A stretch of 5,793 nt of DNA from a bacterium. Lineage in GTDB: Bacteria; Krumholzibacteriota; Krumholzibacteriia; LZORAL124-64-63. The stretch is taken from the NCBI GenBank assembly GCA_030635025.1, contig DAOVZQ010000195.1, positions 1 to 5,793 on the forward strand. Reading direction: 5' to 3'. Within the stretch, counting starts at the first letter, position 1; each line of letters opens with the position of its first letter. Of this stretch, positions 4,581 to 5,793 are shown piece after piece. The notes below the pieces were generated by a model that saw only the letters and a program-made list of their open reading frames with translations, did no database searches and was not told where the DNA came from. The translations under genes and the position numbers were made by a program.

Positions 4581-5793
4581 GCGTCGTCCTCCAGGGAGTG
4601 CATATATTCGTCGAGGGCTGCGTCCAGCTCGCGAATCAGTCGCCGTCGTTGCCGACGCAGTTCCTTCAGGCGATAGCCCTGGAGCAGCTCGAGCCAAGCC
4701 ATGCGCATCAGTCGACGGCGATTCTTCATGCGACGCCCGTACTCGCGGGCGAAGAGCCCCGCGAGAGGAAAAGTGACCGCCGCCGCAACCGCTCCCCAGA
4801 CGCCGAACCACCCGTCGACAAGATAGAGCAGCATCGCGTACCAGGGCAGGAACAGCCCGGCCCCGACCACGAACTGGTACGAGTGGATCTTGGTGCGGTC
4901 GGGCGCCAGCCGATTGGCAAGCCGGCCGGTGAGCTTGTACGGAATGAGGTTGCCGACGGACCCATACAGCGCCAGCGGCAACCCGACCGCACCCATGGCC
5001 GCGAAACGCCAGGCCTCGCCGCGTACCGTGGGACCCCGTTCGGTACGCAACAGTTCGTCCTTCAACCGCAGCATGCGACGTGTGCGGTGGTAGCGCCGCA
5101 TCAGTCTGGACAAGCCCCAGATCACATCAGGACTGCGCTCATAGAAGTAATCCAGGGCACGGGCGATTTCCCGGGTCACCTGCTGGTCGCGCTTGAAATG
5201 CGAATCGCCCGGAATCATGAGGCCTTCACGTGTAAGGAGTTCGCTCTTGTAAACCGTCTCCACGTCGTTGACCAGTTGGAGAAAATCGACGTGCTCCACG
5301 TTGACGACCCGGCGGCGCAGAGCGTCTTGAAGATCGCCGGTGAGCCGATTGACGGTCTCGACGGGGTCGGCGACATAGGCGTCGCGGTATTCGGTCATGA
5401 CCAGGGGCTTGCCGAAGCGCAACAGCACCCGGCTGCGAAAACGGCTGCGGCTTTCGAAGTTCAAGCCGACCGGCACGACCGTCACGCCCAGCTGCCAGTC
5501 GGCCTCCTGCTCGGCGCTCAAGGCGATCCGCGCGGTGCCGGTCTTCAACTTCTGAACGCGTCGTTCCTCGGCGCTGGTGCCCTCGGGGAAGATGCCGATA
5601 GCGCCCCCCTCGACCAACAGCCGGTGACAGGCCGAGAACATGGTGATGTTCTGGTCCGCGGCCTGGCTCACGTCCTTGGGCCTGTAGACGGGAATCACTC
5701 CGCTGCTGCGGAGGAACCATGACTTGAGGCGGCTTCGGAAGAGGCCGCTATGGGCCACGAAATGCAGCATGCGGCCGGCGCCCAGGCCGAGAA
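4577..5793 (-). CDS. PlsC-family glycerolipid acyltransferase, 5' end beyond window
   Basis: The frame is open to the right edge; the last complete codon ends at 5791. Numbering from an in-frame ATG at 5770, 397 residues are visible. That Met is probably internal, because the codons before it (LGLGAGR) read into the family's usual sequence, and the catalytic HX4D motif expected further upstream is absent. Visible PlsC features are GVIPVYRP (24-31), FPEGTS (61-66, the substrate-binding block) and VPVGL (99-103). The protein is much longer than a simple PlsC domain. A middle helical region leads to hydrophobic segments at about 254-272 and 298-345, with NLIPYKLTGRLANRLAP between them, then an Arg-rich, probably helical tail (about 342-397). 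This long form resembles the glycerol-3-phosphate/lysophospholipid acyltransferase group, so it probably acylates a glycerol-phosphate lipid at the inner membrane. Which acyl position it uses cannot be told. Its stop overlaps the deacetylase start by 4 bp. Confidence 0.87.
   Translation of the reverse strand, partial: LGLGAGRMLHFVAHSGLFRSRLKSWFLRSSGVIPVYRPKDVSQAADQNITMFSACHRLLVEGGAIGIFPEGTSAEERRVQKLKTGTARIALSAEQEADWQLGVTVVPVGLNFESRSRFRSRVLLRFGKPLVMTEYRDAYVADPVETVNRLTGDLQDALRRRVVNVEHVDFLQLVNDVETVYKSELLTREGLMIPGDSHFKRDQQVTREIARALDYFYERSPDVIWGLSRLMRRYHRTRRMLRLKDELLRTERGPTVRGEAWRFAAMGAVGLPLALYGSVGNLIPYKLTGRLANRLAPDRTKIHSYQFVVGAGLFLPWYAMLLYLVDGWFGVWGAVAAAVTFPLAGLFAREYGRRMKNRRRLMRMAWLELLQGYRLKELRRQRRRLIRELDAALDEYMHSLEDDA
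4588..4592 (-). promoter_or_regulatory. Ribosome binding site inside the acyltransferase gene, deciding the deacetylase GTG start
   Basis: GGAGG on the minus strand lies 7 nt before the GTG at 4580 and within the last codons of the acyltransferase. Together with the GTGA overlap it indicates translational coupling, and it argues against longer readings of the deacetylase frame. Confidence 0.78.

Noticed and set aside
3909..4811. Longer deacetylase start at the ATG at 4811
   Set aside because: The added 77 residues lie wholly within the acyltransferase gene, look like shadow sequence rich in Arg/Ser/Gly, and have no family similarity. The GTG at 4580 has GGAGG at 7 nt and the classic GTGA overlap.
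4448..5722. 424-codon plus-strand frame opposite the acyltransferase
   Set aside because: It is antisense to clear PlsC motifs and the translation resembles no family. Antisense frames free of stops are common at this base composition.
4577..5770. ATG at 5770 as the true start of the acyltransferase
   Set aside because: The frame stays open to the window edge, the preceding residues fit the family, and the essential HX4D motif would be missing, so the Met is internal.

Overview
This is a GC-rich bacterial window with dense, intron-free genes, good Shine-Dalgarno sites, two GTG starts and tightly packed operons. No gene is taxonomically diagnostic. The fused MFS/spermidine-synthase type protein, the MscS channel with a cyclic-nucleotide domain, and the long PlsC-type acyltransferase all suggest a high-GC environmental bacterium, for example a proteobacterium, a planctomycete or an uncultured phylum of the FCB type. 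I cannot place it more precisely by eye.

The layout is three transcription units. Unit 1 (1-1248, minus strand) is the N-terminal 416 residues of a polytopic membrane protein of the fused MFS/spermidine synthase family, cut by the left window edge. Its upstream region (1249-1423) holds a good sigma70-like promoter whose -10 lies between the arms of a perfect inverted repeat. Unit 2 (1424-3896, plus strand) diverges from it and is a two-gene operon. It encodes a metallo-beta-lactamase-fold hydrolase and, 16 bp later, an MscS-family channel with a C-terminal cyclic-nucleotide-binding domain. Unit 3 (3909-5793, minus strand) converges on unit 2. It contains a PlsC-like glycerolipid acyltransferase whose N-terminus lies beyond the right edge, and a NodB-type polysaccharide deacetylase whose GTG start overlaps the acyltransferase stop by 4 bp.

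Units 2 and 3 are separated by only 12 bp. Both stop codons lie inside a 26 bp near-perfect palindrome that can form an 11-bp-stem hairpin from either strand. It is a probable shared terminator, although it has no T tract.

The most attractive functional idea is that unit 2 is a small cyclic-nucleotide module: an effector channel gated by a nucleotide, paired with a metallohydrolase that could turn the ligand over. The channel half is well supported by its domains. The enzyme's substrate is inference. Unit 3 looks like envelope or lipid metabolism: a membrane acyltransferase translationally coupled to a deacetylase with no signal peptide. No tRNA, rRNA, CRISPR array, insertion sequence or integration site was seen, and no gene-free stretch exceeds 300 bases.
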